Origin: Pseudomonas oligotrophica
GTDB lineage: Bacteria; Pseudomonadota; Gammaproteobacteria; Pseudomonadales; Pseudomonadaceae
NCBI RefSeq assembly: GCF_021726475.1
Contig: NZ_JAKJRU010000004.1
Span: forward strand, 124,001 to 188,000
Length of the DNA: 64,000 nt
Direction: 5' to 3'
A model generated the notes under the pieces. It did no database searches, was not told the origin of the DNA, and saw nothing but the letters and a program-made list of their open reading frames with translations. The translations under genes were made by a program, and so were the position numbers. Of the stretch, positions 7,975-17,565 are shown piece after piece; the stretch's first letter is position 1; each line of letters starts with the position of its first letter.

Positions 7975-9093
7975 ATGCCCCGCCTATTCGACACCTTCCA
8001 ACTCAAGCACCTGACCCTGCGCAACCGCGCCGTGGTCGCACCCATGACCCGCGTCAGCGCCGAGCCGGACGGCCTGGCCAACGAACTGATGCGCGACTAT
8101 TACCAGTCCTTCGCCGAGGGCGGCTTCGCCCTGCTGATCAGCGAAGGCACCTACACCGACACCGAGTACAGCCAGGGCTACTTCAACCAGCCCGGCCTGG
8201 CCACCGAGCGGCAGCGCGACAGCTGGAAGCCGGTGGTCGAGGCCGTGCATGCCGCTGGCGCGGCATTTATCGCCCAGCTCATGCACGGCGGTGCGCAGAC
8301 CCAGGGCAACGCCCACCATGCCCGGCACGTCGCGCCCTCGGCCGTGCAGCCCGGCGGCCAGCAACTGGCCTTCTATGGTGGCGAGGGGCCCTATGCCACG
8401 CCGGCGGAAATGAACGAGGAGGAGATCGGCCAGGCTGTCGACGGCTTCGTCCGTTCGGCCCTGCATGCCCGCGAGGCGGGGTTCGATGGGGTGGAGCTGC
8501 ACGCGGCCAATGGCTACCTGCTGCACGAGTTCCTCAGTGCCGAGTTCAACCAGCGCAGCGACCGCTGGGGCGGCGACTTCAAGGCCCGTCTGGCGCTGCC
8601 GCTGGCGGTGCTGCGCGCGGTGCGCCAGGCGCTGGGCGAGGATTTCATCGTCGGCATGCGGCTGTCCCAGGGCATGGTGACCAACGGCCGGCTGAAGTGG
8701 GATGGCGGCGTGGAGGAGGCCAAGATCCGCTTCGCCACGTTGGCCAACGCCGGGCTGGACTACCTGCACGTCACCGAGTTCGACATCACCCAGCCGGCCT
8801 TCGGCGAAGGGCCGAGCCTGGCGGCGATCGCCCGCGCTAGCGTGCCGATCCCGCTGATCGGCAACGGCGGCATCCGTACCGGTGAGCAGGCCGAGACGCT
8901 GCTCGAGCACCGCGCCATGGACCTGGTGGCGATCGGCAAGGCGGCGCTGGCCAACCACGACTGGCCGCGGCGCATCCAGGCCGGCGCCGGGCTGGCCGAG
9001 TTCGACCAGGCGATGTTCCAGCCCATGGCCACGCTGACCAACGAGCTGGCCTGGCGCAATGCCAATGATCGCCCGGCCAGCCTGCGCCAATAG
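7975..9093 (+). CDS. NADH:flavin oxidoreductase, old yellow enzyme family
   Basis: 372-residue FMN-dependent TIM-barrel ene-reductase/NADH oxidase. Motifs: LRNRAVVAPMTRVSAEPDG at the N-terminus, QLMHGGAQT, DGVELHAANGYLLHEFLS (proton-donor and FMN region), NQRSDRWGG, and VAIGKAALANHDWP for phosphate binding. The start was set at the ATG preceded by GGAGAG; an upstream in-frame extension lacks family similarity. It lies between exaC and pqqA, and may be an insertion relative to the P. aeruginosa order. Physiological substrate unknown; probably reduces activated alkenes such as enals. Confidence 0.85.
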   Translation: MPRLFDTFQLKHLTLRNRAVVAPMTRVSAEPDGLANELMRDYYQSFAEGGFALLISEGTYTDTEYSQGYFNQPGLATERQRDSWKPVVEAVHAAGAAFIAQLMHGGAQTQGNAHHARHVAPSAVQPGGQQLAFYGGEGPYATPAEMNEEEIGQAVDGFVRSALHAREAGFDGVELHAANGYLLHEFLSAEFNQRSDRWGGDFKARLALPLAVLRAVRQALGEDFIVGMRLSQGMVTNGRLKWDGGVEEAKIRFATLANAGLDYLHVTEFDITQPAFGEGPSLAAIARASVPIPLIGNGGIRTGEQAETLLEHRAMDLVAIGKAALANHDWPRRIQAGAGLAEFDQAMFQPMATLTNELAWRNANDRPASLRQ

Positions 9094-9162
9094 CATGTGC
9101 TTGACTGTGCAATGCACCGGAGGCATGCAGCCGGCCCTACCAAGGCAGGCTGCGGTCTCCTT

Positions 9163-9175
9163 CCAAAGTACCATT
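9163..9175 (+). promoter_or_regulatory. Motif shared by the two pqqA upstream regions (pqqA copy)
   Basis: CCAAAGTACCATT lies 72-84 bases before the pqqA start and resembles CCAAAGTCGTATT upstream of pqqA2. It could be part of a promoter or a site for the LuxR-type regulator ErbR/AgmR that controls pqq genes in P. aeruginosa; that assignment is inference. Confidence 0.35.
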
Positions 9176-9246
9176 CTGCTCATGCCGAACCGGGTGCTTA
9201 ATGAGGTTGCCGGAATCGTCCGGCATACAAGAAGAGGATCGACCCC

Positions 9247-9318
9247 ATGTGGACCAAACCCGCCTTCACCGACCTGCGCATTGGCTTCGAAGTGACCATG
9301 TATTTCGCCAATCGTTGA
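9247..9318 (+). CDS. pqqA: PqqA: canonical PQQ precursor peptide
   Basis: 23-residue precursor peptide with the conserved core [11 protein letters not shown] and tail FANR. Glu15 and Tyr19 are the residues that become PQQ after PqqE cross-linking, proteolysis, and PqqB/PqqC oxidation and ring closure. AGAGGAT lies upstream of the ATG. It is the first gene of the pqqABCDE-pqqH run and is followed by a hairpin. Identification is secure despite the small size. Confidence 0.97.
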   Translation: MWTKPAFTDLRIGFEVTMYFANR

Positions 9319-9326
9319 TTGTTCAT

Positions 9327-9345
9327 GCCCCGGCCATGCCGGGGC
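9327..9345 (+). terminator. Hairpin after pqqA, probable partial terminator
   Basis: GCCCCGGC / GCCGGGGC, an 8-bp perfect stem with a 3-base loop, followed by ttcgtctttct. It lies 9 bp after pqqA and 22 bp before pqqB. It would let most transcripts end after pqqA and some read into pqqB, giving excess precursor peptide. Confidence 0.7.
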
Positions 9346-9367
9346 TTCGTCTTTCTGGAGCTGCCCT

Positions 9368-10279
9368 ATGCTCGTAAGGATCCTGGGTTCCGCCGCGGGC
9401 GGCGGCTTCCCTCAGTGGAACTGCAACTGCGCCAACTGCGCAGGGGTACGCAATGGCGGCCTGCGCGCGGCGCCGCGCACCCAGTCGTCGATCGCCATCA
9501 GTGACGACGGCAGCAACTGGATACTCTGCAACGCTTCGCCGGATATCCGCACGCAGCTCGAATCCTTCCCGGCGCTGCAACCGGCACGCCGGCCGCGCGA
9601 TACGGCGATCGGCGCGATCATCCTGCTCGACAGCCAGATCGACCACACTACCGGGCTGCTGACCCTGCGCGAGGGTTGCCCGCACGAGGTCTGGTGCACC
9701 GAGATGGTCCACCAGGACCTGACGACCGGCTTCCCGCTGTTCAACATGCTCGCGCACTGGAACGGCGGCCTGCGCTGGAACCCCATCGCCCTGGAGGGCA
9801 GCTTCTCCATCGACTGCTGTCCCGGCCTGCTGATTTCGCCGATACCGCTGCGCAGCTCCGCGCCGCCGTATTCGCCGCATCGCAACGATCCGCACCCGGG
9901 CGACAACATCGGCCTGCTGATCGAGGATCGGCGCACCGGCGGCAAGCTGTTCTACGCACCGGGCCTGGGCCAGGTGAGCGACAGCCTGCTCCAGACCATG
10001 CACGGCGCCGACTGCCTGCTGGTCGACGGCACCCTCTGGCGTGACGACGAGATGCGCGTGCGCGAGGTTGGCGACAAGCTCGGCAGCGAGATGGGCCACC
10101 TGCCGCAGAGCGGCCCGGGCGGCATGATCGAGGTGCTCGACGGCGTGCCGGGCAAGCGCAAGGTCCTCATCCACATCAACAACACCAACCCGATCCTCGA
10201 CGAGGACTCGGTCGAGCGCGCGATCCTCGACGAGCATGGTATCGAGGTCGCCTACGACGGCATGAACATCGAGCTGTAG
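9368..10279 (+). CDS. pqqB: PqqB, metallo-beta-lactamase-fold hydroxylase of PQQ synthesis
   Basis: 303-residue PqqB, an iron-dependent oxygenase of metallo-beta-lactamase fold proposed to hydroxylate the tyrosine of the PqqE-linked Glu-Tyr intermediate. Diagnostic N-terminus [19 protein letters not shown] (PqqB structural Cys motif), then [40 protein letters not shown] and HINNTNPIL. The length fits the family. It precedes pqqC by 122 bp containing a short palindromic repeat. Confidence 0.96.
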   Translation: MLVRILGSAAGGGFPQWNCNCANCAGVRNGGLRAAPRTQSSIAISDDGSNWILCNASPDIRTQLESFPALQPARRPRDTAIGAIILLDSQIDHTTGLLTLREGCPHEVWCTEMVHQDLTTGFPLFNMLAHWNGGLRWNPIALEGSFSIDCCPGLLISPIPLRSSAPPYSPHRNDPHPGDNIGLLIEDRRTGGKLFYAPGLGQVSDSLLQTMHGADCLLVDGTLWRDDEMRVREVGDKLGSEMGHLPQSGPGGMIEVLDGVPGKRKVLIHINNTNPILDEDSVERAILDEHGIEVAYDGMNIEL

Positions 10280-10290
10280 ACCGCAGGCGT

Positions 10291-10307
10291 GGTGCGCACG
10301 GCGCACC
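10291..10307. repeat. Palindromic GGTGCGC-acg-GCGCACC repeat unit between pqqB and pqqC
   Basis: Seven-base arms GGTGCGC / GCGCACC separated by three bases, followed by CTACG. The same unit recurs in the pqqC-pqqD gap. This looks like a REP-type element dispersed in intergenic DNA; it can fold in mRNA. Confidence 0.6.
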
Positions 10308-10401
10308 CTACGCCGGGCCCATCGCCGGCGCCCTGTGCGCACCGGCGCGAAGCAGAACAACAACGCGCCGCCCCATCGCGGCCAGCCAGCAAGGAGTCAG
10401 C

Positions 10402-11154
10402 ATGAGCCAGAGCGCCATGAGCCCCGCCGAATTCGAACAGGCGCTGCGCGCCAAGGGTGAGTACTACCACATCCATCACCCGTTCCACCGGGCCATGTAT
10501 GCCGGCCAGGCGACCCGCGAGCAGATCCAGGGCTGGGTGGCCAACCGTTTCTACTACCAGGTGTGCATCCCGGTGAAGGACGCGGCGATCATGGCCAACT
10601 GCCCGGACCGCGACACCCGCCGCGAGTGGATCCAGCGCATCATCGACCACGATGGCCGGCCGGGCGAGGAAGGTGGCATCGAGGCCTGGCTGCGCCTGGC
10701 CGAGGCCGTGGGGCTGGACCGCGAGCAGGTGCTGTCGCAGGAGCTGGTGCTGCCGGGCGTGCGCTTCGCGGTGGACGCCTACGTCAACTTCGCCCGTCGC
10801 GCCAGCTGGCAGGAGGCGGCCAGCAGCTCGCTGACCGAGCTGTTCGCGCCGACCATCCACCAGTCGCGCCTGGATGCCTGGCCGCAGCACTATCCCTGGA
10901 TCGACCCGACCGGCTACGACTACTTCCGCAAGCGCCTGAAGGAGGCGCGGCGCGACGTCGAGCACGGCCTGCGCATCACCCTGGAGCACTACCGTACCCG
11001 CGAGGCCCAGGAGCGCATGCTGGAGATCCTGCAGTTCAAGCTCGATGTGCTCTGGAGCATGCTCGACGCCATGAGCATGGCCTACGAACTGGATCGCCCG
11101 CCGTACCACACCGTGACCCGCGAGCGGGTCTGGCACAAGGGCATTGCGCTGTGA
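10402..11154 (+). CDS. pqqC: PqqC, pyrroloquinoline-quinone synthase
   Basis: 250-residue cofactorless oxidase that catalyses the last step of PQQ formation, ring closure and eight-electron oxidation of AHQQ. Family landmarks: [52 protein letters not shown]-type helix [20 protein letters not shown] and [16 protein letters not shown] before the ATG. It is separated from pqqD by 127 bp of palindromic repeats. Confidence 0.97.
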   Translation: MSQSAMSPAEFEQALRAKGEYYHIHHPFHRAMYAGQATREQIQGWVANRFYYQVCIPVKDAAIMANCPDRDTRREWIQRIIDHDGRPGEEGGIEAWLRLAEAVGLDREQVLSQELVLPGVRFAVDAYVNFARRASWQEAASSSLTELFAPTIHQSRLDAWPQHYPWIDPTGYDYFRKRLKEARRDVEHGLRITLEHYRTREAQERMLEILQFKLDVLWSMLDAMSMAYELDRPPYHTVTRERVWHKGIAL

Positions 11155-11167
11155 GCCGCAAGCCCCT

Positions 11168-11266
11168 GGTGCGCACTGCGCATCCTGTGCAGGTTTCGGG
11201 CTGGACCGCAGGGTGCGCCGCGCGCACCATGGCCTCTGGAGCATATCCGGTGCGCACGGCGCACCC
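11168..11266. repeat. Cluster of three REP-like palindromes between pqqC and pqqD
   Basis: Three related units: GGTGCGCACTGCGCATCC (11168-11185), GGTGCGCCGCGCGCACC (11212-11228) and GGTGCGCACGGCGCACC (11249-11265). Each is close to self-complementary, and the second and third are also inverted relative to each other, like a paired REP/BIME. They sit inside an operon, so folded mRNA here could lower pqqD/pqqE output relative to pqqC. Confidence 0.6.
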
Positions 11267-11281
11267 AGCGGAGGTTCGTCC

Positions 11282-11560
11282 ATGAGCGATGCAATGTTGA
11301 ACAAGGTGCCGGCGCTGCGTCGTGGCTACCGTTTCCAGTTCGAGCCGGCCCAGGACTGCCACGTGCTGCTCTATCCCGAGGGCATGATCAAGCTCAACGA
11401 GAGCGCCTCGGCGGTGCTCGGCCTGGTCGACGGGGCGCGCACCACGGGCGCGATCGTCGCCGAGCTGCAGGCGCGTTTCCCCGAGGCCGAGGGAATCGAG
11501 GAAGACATCCTGGGTTTTCTGGAGGTGGCGCTTGAACGCTTCTGGATCGAGCTTCGCTAA
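11282..11560 (+). CDS. pqqD: PqqD, PqqA-binding chaperone
   Basis: 92-residue RiPP recognition protein that binds PqqA and presents it to PqqE. Motifs: [34 protein letters not shown], and [16 protein letters not shown]. The start is the ATG preceded by GGAGG; the longer upstream frame runs through the palindromic repeats and is not protein-like. Its last 29 bp overlap the start of pqqE, which suggests translational coupling. Confidence 0.95.
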   Translation: MSDAMLNKVPALRRGYRFQFEPAQDCHVLLYPEGMIKLNESASAVLGLVDGARTTGAIVAELQARFPEAEGIEEDILGFLEVALERFWIELR

Positions 11561-12686
11561 GCCGGGGGTTAGCGTCGGCCCGCCGATGTGGCTGTTGGCC
11601 GAGCTGACCTACCGCTGCCCGCTGCAGTGCCCCTACTGCTCCAACCCGCTGGACTTCGCCGCGCACCAGGAGGAGCTCGACACCCAGCAGTGGATCGAGG
11701 TGTTCCGCCAGGCGCGCGCACTCGGTGCCGCGCAGCTGGGCTTTTCCGGCGGCGAACCGCTGGTGCGCCAGGATCTGGCCGAGCTGATCCGCGCGGCGCG
11801 CGAGCTGGGCTACTACACCAACCTGATCACCTCCGGCATCGGCCTGACCGAAGAGAAGATCGCCAGCTTCGCCGAGGCCGGGCTGGACCATATCCAGATC
11901 AGCTTCCAGGCCGCCGACGAGGAGGTGAACAACCTGCTCGCCGGCTCGAAGAAGGCCTTCTCCCAGAAGCTGGAAATGGCGCGGGCGGTCAAGCGCCACG
12001 GCTACCCGATGGTGCTCAACTTCGTCACCCATCGGCACAACATCGACAATATCGACAACATCATCCGCTTGTGCCTGGAGCTCGAGGCCGACTTCGTCGA
12101 ACTCGCCACCTGCCAGTTCTACGGCTGGGCGCAGCTCAACCGCGCGGGCCTGCTGCCGAGCAAGGAGCAACTGGTGCGCGCCGAGCGCATCACCAACGAG
12201 TGGCGTGAGCGCCTGGCGGCCGAAAAGCATCCCTGCAAACTGATCTTCGTGACCCCTGACTACTACGAGGAGCGGCCCAAGGCCTGCATGAATGGCTGGG
12301 GCAACCTGTTCCTCGACATCACCCCCGACGGCACCGCCTTGCCCTGCCACAGCGCGCGGCAGCTGCCGGTGAAGTTCCCCAACGTGCGCGAGCACAGCAT
12401 CGAGCACATCTGGTACCACTCCTTCGGCTTCAACCGTTACCGCGGCGACGACTGGATGCCCGAGCCCTGCCGCAGCTGCGACGAGAAGGCGCGCGACTTC
12501 GGCGGCTGCCGCTGCCAGGCCTACATGCTCACCGGCGATGCGGCCAATGCCGACCCGGTGTGCAGCAAGTCGGCGCAGCATGAGCTGATCCTCGCCGCTC
12601 GGCGCGAGGCCGAACAGGCGCCGCAACCGCTGCAGTCGCTCACCTGGCGCAATCCGCAGGCTTCGCAGCTGATCTGCAAGGGCTGA
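11532..12686 (+). CDS. pqqE: PqqE, radical SAM glutamyl-tyrosyl cross-linking enzyme
   Basis: 384-residue radical SAM/SPASM enzyme that links Glu and Tyr side chains of PqqA. Radical-SAM cysteines C29-x3-C33-x2-C36 in [16 protein letters not shown] cysteines in [30 protein letters not shown] and PVCSKS. TTG is used as start because GGAGG lies 6 bases upstream and the family N-terminus ([15 protein letters not shown]) follows shortly. Overlaps pqqD by 29 bp. The paralog pqqE2 at 4.3-5.4 kb shares all cluster ligands. Confidence 0.96.
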   Translation: MNASGSSFAKPGVSVGPPMWLLAELTYRCPLQCPYCSNPLDFAAHQEELDTQQWIEVFRQARALGAAQLGFSGGEPLVRQDLAELIRAARELGYYTNLITSGIGLTEEKIASFAEAGLDHIQISFQAADEEVNNLLAGSKKAFSQKLEMARAVKRHGYPMVLNFVTHRHNIDNIDNIIRLCLELEADFVELATCQFYGWAQLNRAGLLPSKEQLVRAERITNEWRERLAAEKHPCKLIFVTPDYYEERPKACMNGWGNLFLDITPDGTALPCHSARQLPVKFPNVREHSIEHIWYHSFGFNRYRGDDWMPEPCRSCDEKARDFGGCRCQAYMLTGDAANADPVCSKSAQHELILAARREAEQAPQPLQSLTWRNPQASQLICKG

Positions 12687-12688
12687 CG

Positions 12689-14554
12689 GTGGTCCAGGCA
12701 GAACAGCCTTTCGGTGACTGGCCGAGCGACTGGAGCGCCGCACAGGCGGCCGCCGCCAGCCGTGATTTCGCCGAGCTGCGTGCCGGCCATGGCGGGCTCT
12801 ACTGGATCGAATTCCGCCCCGAAGAGGCCCGCTGCGCGCTCTGGTTCTGGCGCGAGGGCACGGCCGAGTGCATCACGCCGGCCGGTTTCTCGGTGCGCAG
12901 CCGGGTCTACGAGTACGGCGGCGGGGCCTTCTGCCTGCTGCCGCCTGGGGTGGCCTTCGTCAACGAGGCGGACCAGCAGATCTGGTTGCAGTGCGGGGCG
13001 GCCGCGCCGCAACGCCTGACCGACGAGGCCTCGCGGCGATATGGCGACCTGCAGTTCGACCCGCTCGGGCAGGCGATCCTGGCGATAGAGGAGAGCCATG
13101 GCGAGGACCGGGTCGAGCACCGCCTGGTCGCCATCGAGTTGCAGACGGGCGCGCGCCAGGTGCTCGCCGAGGGCGACGATTTCTATGCCGCGCCGGCCCT
13201 GAGTCCCGACGGGCAGTCGCTCGCCTGGGTGCAGTGGAGCCGTCCGGCGCAACCCTGGACGCACAGCCGCCTGTACCTGGCCCGGCGTAGCGGCGACGGC
13301 TGGCAGGCGCCGTGTTGCCTGGCCGGCGCCGACCGCATCGAGTCGATCCAGCAGCCACGCTTCTCGCCGGAGGGCCAGCTCAGTTGGCTCAGCGACCGTG
13401 CCGGCTGGTGGCAGCCCTGGCGCGAGGATGGCCTGGGCGGTACGGAGCTGCAGTGCGCTGCGCCCTACGACCATGCCCCGGCGCCCTGGCAGCTCGGCAC
13501 CTTCAGCTACCTGCCGCTTGGCGGCCACGGCCTGTTGCTCAGCCGTCAGGTGGACGGCTTCGGCCAGCTGCTGGCAGTCGACCGGGCAGGGCAGGCGCAG
13601 CGCCTGGCCGGGGACTTCAGTCGCTGCCGGCAACTGGATGCCGATACCCGGCACTTCTACTGCATCGCCGGTGCGCCTGATCGGCTGCCGGCGATCCTCG
13701 CCATCGAGCGGCAGGGCGGCGCGCTGCGCATCCTCGCCGGTGGCGAGCGCCCATTTCCGGCCGACGAGCTGTCGTCGCCCGAGCCGCTGGCTTTCGCCAC
13801 GGGGCAGGGCGAAACGGCGCATGCCTTCTTCTATCCGCCGCGCAACCGTCGTGTTCGCGGCCCGGCCGGACGCTTGCCGCCGCTGGTGGTCTTCGTCCAC
13901 GGCGGGCCGACCTCGGCCTGCTACCCGGTGTTCGACCCGCGCATCCAGTTCTGGACCCAACGCGGCTTCGCCGTGGCCGACCTCAACTACCGCGGCAGCA
14001 CCGGTTTCGGTCGCGCCTACCGCCAGCGGCTGCACGAGCAGTGGGGCAGGCTCGACGTCGAGGATGCCTGCGCGCTGGTCGAGACACTGGCGACGGCCGG
14101 CCGGGTGGCGCCCGGGCAGGCCTTCATCCGTGGCTCCAGTGCCGGCGGCTACACGGCCCTTGCCGCCTTGGTCGGCAGCACGCGCTTTCGCGCCGGGGCC
14201 AGCCTCTACGGGGTTAGCGATCCAGCGGCGCTGCGGCGGGGGACTCACAAGTTCGAGGCCGACTACCTGGACTGGCTCATCGGTGATCCGCAGCAGGTGC
14301 CCGAACGCTATGCCGAGCGCTCGCCGCTGCAGCAGGCCGGGCGCATCGCCAGCCCGGTGATCTTCTTTCAGGGCGGGCTCGATGCGGTGGTCCTGCCGCA
14401 ACAGACCGAGGCCATGGTCGCCGCGTTGCGCGAGCGCGGGATCGCGGTCGAATATCGGCGCTACCCCGGCGAGCGCCATGGCTTTCGCGAGGCGGGCAAC
14501 CTCGCCGATGCGCTGGCATGCGAGTGGTGCTTCTACCTGCACTGGCTGGCCTGA
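12689..14554 (+). CDS. pqqH: PqqH, S9-family peptidase of the pqq locus
   Basis: 621-residue prolyl-oligopeptidase-type serine peptidase: N-terminal beta-propeller (about 1-380) and C-terminal alpha/beta hydrolase. Catalytic Ser lies in RGSSAGGYTAL (GxSxGG), Asp in GGLDAVVLPQQ and His in ERHGFREA; HGGPTSACYP is the oxyanion motif. It starts with GTG 2 bp after the pqqE stop. It matches the peptidase that follows pqqE in P. aeruginosa (PA1990 as I recall). It may help degrade modified PqqA fragments, but PqqF/PqqG-type proteases are the usual candidates, so its exact step is uncertain. It could also act on PqqA2, as that operon encodes no protease. Confidence 0.85.
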   Translation: MVQAEQPFGDWPSDWSAAQAAAASRDFAELRAGHGGLYWIEFRPEEARCALWFWREGTAECITPAGFSVRSRVYEYGGGAFCLLPPGVAFVNEADQQIWLQCGAAAPQRLTDEASRRYGDLQFDPLGQAILAIEESHGEDRVEHRLVAIELQTGARQVLAEGDDFYAAPALSPDGQSLAWVQWSRPAQPWTHSRLYLARRSGDGWQAPCCLAGADRIESIQQPRFSPEGQLSWLSDRAGWWQPWREDGLGGTELQCAAPYDHAPAPWQLGTFSYLPLGGHGLLLSRQVDGFGQLLAVDRAGQAQRLAGDFSRCRQLDADTRHFYCIAGAPDRLPAILAIERQGGALRILAGGERPFPADELSSPEPLAFATGQGETAHAFFYPPRNRRVRGPAGRLPPLVVFVHGGPTSACYPVFDPRIQFWTQRGFAVADLNYRGSTGFGRAYRQRLHEQWGRLDVEDACALVETLATAGRVAPGQAFIRGSSAGGYTALAALVGSTRFRAGASLYGVSDPAALRRGTHKFEADYLDWLIGDPQQVPERYAERSPLQQAGRIASPVIFFQGGLDAVVLPQQTEAMVAALRERGIAVEYRRYPGERHGFREAGNLADALACEWCFYLHWLA

Positions 14555-14641
14555 CCGCTCGCCGTTCGGAGCATTGCATTAACCCGGCAATCCAGTAGGC
14601 TTTGCGCCATTGTTACAAAAAATAAAAAAGAGGCCGTGGTG

Positions 14642-15805
14642 ATGAGCCCCAATATCAGCCTGCAGCGCAAGTTCGTTTCCCCCGAGATCGTCTTTGGCGC
14701 CGGTTGCCGCCATAGCGTCGGCACCTGCGCGGCCAACTTCGGTGCGCGCAAGGTCTTGCTGGTGACCGATCCGGGCGTGCAGGCGGCCGGCTGGGTCGAT
14801 GATGTCCAGGCCAGCCTGGAGCGCGCCGGTATCGAGCACTGCCTGTTCGCCGAGGTATCGCCGAATCCGCGTTGCGAGGAGGTAATGCTGGGCGCCGAGC
14901 TCTACCGCAGCGCAGGCTGCAACGCGATCGTCGCGGTCGGCGGGGGCAGCCCCATGGATTGCGCCAAGGGCATCGGCATCGTCGTTGCCCACGGGCGGCA
15001 CATCAGCGAGTTCGAAGGCGTCGACATGCTGCGCGTGCCGAGCCCGCCGATCATCCTGATCCCCACCACTGCCGGGACCTCGGCGGATGTCTCGCAGTTC
15101 GTCATCATCTCCAACCAGCAGGAGCAGATGAAATTCTCCATCGTCAGCAAGGCGGCGGTGCCTGACGTCTCGCTGATCGACCCCGAGACGACCCTGAGCA
15201 TGTCGCCGTTCCTCTCGGCCTGTACCGGGATCGACGCGCTGGTGCATGCCATCGAGGCGTTCGTTTCCACCGGCCACGGCCCGTTGACCGACCCCCACGC
15301 GCTGGAGGCCATGCGGCTGATCGGTGGCAACCTGACGCGAATGATCGCCAATCCGGCGGACATCCACCTGCGCGAGCAGGTGATGCTCGGCAGCATGCAG
15401 GCGGGGCTGGCGTTCTCCAACGCGATCCTTGGCGCGGTGCATGCCATGTCCCACAGCCTGGGCGGCTACCTCGACCTGCCGCACGGCCTGTGCAACGCGG
15501 TACTGGTCGAGCACGTGGTGGCGTTCAACTACGAGAGCGCGCCCGAGCGCTTCAAGGTGGTGGCCGAGACGCTGGGCATCGATACCCGCGGCTTGACGCA
15601 GCGCGAGATCCGCGCGCGCCTGGTGAACCACCTCATCGAGTTCAAGCGGGCAGTGGGCTTTACCGAGAGCCTGTCGCTGCACGGCGTGCATCTCTCGGAC
15701 ATCCCGTTCCTCTCGCAGCACGCGATGCGCGATCCGTGCATCCTCACCAACCCGCGTTCGTCGACCCAGCGTGACGTCGAGGTCGTCTATGCCGAAGCCC
15801 TCTGA
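14642..15805 (+). CDS. ercA: Iron-containing alcohol dehydrogenase-family protein ErcA
   Basis: 387-residue group-III alcohol dehydrogenase homologue. Motifs: VAVGGGSPMDCAKG (NAD binding), PTTAGTSADVSQF, and metal-ligand region GIDALVHAIEAFVSTGHGPLTDPHA plus HAMSHSLGG and LPHGLCNA. In P. aeruginosa ErcA is part of the ethanol-oxidation regulatory network and is thought to sense or convert an alcohol-derived signal. ATG chosen over two upstream in-frame GTGs because of the AGAGG spacing. Overlaps ercS by 17 bp. Confidence 0.9.
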   Translation: MSPNISLQRKFVSPEIVFGAGCRHSVGTCAANFGARKVLLVTDPGVQAAGWVDDVQASLERAGIEHCLFAEVSPNPRCEEVMLGAELYRSAGCNAIVAVGGGSPMDCAKGIGIVVAHGRHISEFEGVDMLRVPSPPIILIPTTAGTSADVSQFVIISNQQEQMKFSIVSKAAVPDVSLIDPETTLSMSPFLSACTGIDALVHAIEAFVSTGHGPLTDPHALEAMRLIGGNLTRMIANPADIHLREQVMLGSMQAGLAFSNAILGAVHAMSHSLGGYLDLPHGLCNAVLVEHVVAFNYESAPERFKVVAETLGIDTRGLTQREIRARLVNHLIEFKRAVGFTESLSLHGVHLSDIPFLSQHAMRDPCILTNPRSSTQRDVEVVYAEAL

Positions 15806-17477
15806 CGGCCAGCACGACGCGCTGGCCCAGTTGCTGGGCTTTGGCAGTCATTCGGCCCGCAAGAGCCACTACCCCGAGCTGCTGGCGCGCCTGGAGGAGC
15901 TCGAGGCCGAGCGCAATCGCTACAAGTGGCTGTTCGAGCATGCCGTGCACGGCGTGTTCCAGGCCAACCTGCAGGAAGGCATCCGCGCGGCGAACCCGGC
16001 GCTGGCGCGCATGCTCGGCTACGAGAACACCCAGCAGGCGCTGCTCGGGCTCACCGACCTGGCCCACCACCTGTTCGTCGGCGGCGAGGCGGAGCTGCGG
16101 CGGATTCGCCAGACGCTGAACACCCAGCGCGGCCTGCTCGGCTACGAGACCCGCCTGCGGCGCCGCGATGGCAGCGCCATCGACGTGGTGATGAACCTGC
16201 TGCTCAAGCCGGACGAGGGCGGGCTGGTGGAGGGCTTCGTCGCCGACATCACCGAGCGCAAGCTGGCCCAGCGGCGCCTGGTGGAGCTCAACGAGCAGCT
16301 CGAGCAGCGGGTAGCCGAGCGGACCTGCGAGCTGCGCCAGGCGCGCGACGCGGCCGAGGCGGCCAATCGCAGCAAGGACAAGTACCTGGCCGCCGCCAGC
16401 CATGACCTGCTGCAACCGCTCAACGCCGCCCGGCTGCTGATCTCCACCCTGCGCGAACGCCGGTTGCCGCAAGCCGAGCAGCTGCTGGTCGAACGGGCAC
16501 ACCAGGCGCTGGAAGGCGCCGAGGACCTGCTCACCGACCTGCTGGACATTTCCAAGCTGGACCAGGCGGCGATCAAGCCGGACATCGACGCCTATCGCCT
16601 CGACGAGCTGCTGCGGCCGCTGGCCTCGGAGTTCCAGACCGTCGCCGAGGCCGAGGGCCTGCAGATGCGCTGCTTCGCGCCGGCCTATGCGGTGTACAGC
16701 GATTTCCGCCTGCTCACGCGCATCCTGCGCAACTTCCTCAGCAACGCCTGCCGCTACACCGATCGCGGCGCGGTGCTGCTCGGTGCCCGCCGGCGCGGCG
16801 ATTGCATCCGCATCGAGGTCTGGGACAGCGGTCGCGGCATCGCCGCCGACCAGCTCGGCGCGATCTTCCAGGAGTTCAACCAGCTCGGCGTGCAACGCGC
16901 GGCCGAGCGCAAGGGCGTCGGCCTGGGCCTGGCGATCGTCGATCGCATCGCCAGCATGCTGGACTACCAGGTCCAGGTGCGTTCGCAACCGGGCCGTGGC
17001 TCGGTATTCAGCATCGACGTGCCCATGGCACCGCTGCCCAACCAGCCGCAGGGCATCGCCGCCTCCGGCGGCCTGCCGCCGTTCGGCGACCCGCTGCCGG
17101 GCTGCCGGCTGCTGGTGCTGGACAACGAAGCGAGCATCTTGCACAGCATGGCAGCGCTGCTCGACCAGTGGGGGTGCAGCGTGGTGACGGCGGCCGACCT
17201 GGGCGAGGCGCTCGAAGCGCTCGGCGACGAGCCGCCGGCGGTGATCCTGGCCGACTACCACCTGGATCACGACGTCACCGGCTGGGAGGTCGCGCAGGCG
17301 CTGCGCGGGCATTTCGGCCGCAGCATCCCGGTGGTGATGATCACCGCCGACCGCAGCGACGAATGCCGCAAGGCGTTGCAGGGCCTGGGCGTGCCGGTGC
17401 TGAACAAGCCGGTCAAGGCCGGCAAGATGCGCTCGGTGCTCGCGCACCTGCTCAGCGAAGGGCGGCCGTGCGCCTGA
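15789..17477 (+). CDS. ercS: ErcS soluble PAS hybrid histidine kinase
   Basis: 562-residue cytoplasmic hybrid sensor kinase without trans-membrane segments. Order: coiled segment, PAS domain (about 45-160, YKWLFEHAVHGVFQA ... GFVADITERK), coiled coil, HisKA with phospho-His in AAASHDLLQPLN, HATPase (NFLSNACRY, DSGRGI, GVGLGLAI) and a C-terminal receiver with ILADYHLD. Start: ATG with GAGG 6 bases upstream, although a GTG 18 bp earlier is possible. Forms a unit with ercA, as in P. aeruginosa, where ErcS acts in the cascade controlling exa and pqq genes. Confidence 0.88.
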   Translation: MPKPSDGQHDALAQLLGFGSHSARKSHYPELLARLEELEAERNRYKWLFEHAVHGVFQANLQEGIRAANPALARMLGYENTQQALLGLTDLAHHLFVGGEAELRRIRQTLNTQRGLLGYETRLRRRDGSAIDVVMNLLLKPDEGGLVEGFVADITERKLAQRRLVELNEQLEQRVAERTCELRQARDAAEAANRSKDKYLAAASHDLLQPLNAARLLISTLRERRLPQAEQLLVERAHQALEGAEDLLTDLLDISKLDQAAIKPDIDAYRLDELLRPLASEFQTVAEAEGLQMRCFAPAYAVYSDFRLLTRILRNFLSNACRYTDRGAVLLGARRRGDCIRIEVWDSGRGIAADQLGAIFQEFNQLGVQRAAERKGVGLGLAIVDRIASMLDYQVQVRSQPGRGSVFSIDVPMAPLPNQPQGIAASGGLPPFGDPLPGCRLLVLDNEASILHSMAALLDQWGCSVVTAADLGEALEALGDEPPAVILADYHLDHDVTGWEVAQALRGHFGRSIPVVMITADRSDECRKALQGLGVPVLNKPVKAGKMRSVLAHLLSEGRPCA

Positions 17478-17565
17478 ACCGACGGAACCCGGCAGGCGCT
17501 GGATTGGCCTACCGTTTTCTCAGGGCGGCTTCTACCCTGAGCCTAACGGTCCCGCTGGAGCTTGC

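Noticed and set aside
12521-14542. 673-codon minus-strand open frame antisense to pqqH
   Set aside because: Arises from codon bias of the S9 peptidase; no recognisable domain.
15771-15788. GTG start for ercS 18 bp upstream
   Set aside because: The ATG at 15789 has a better-placed GAGG; the GTG lies deep in ercA without a ribosome site.
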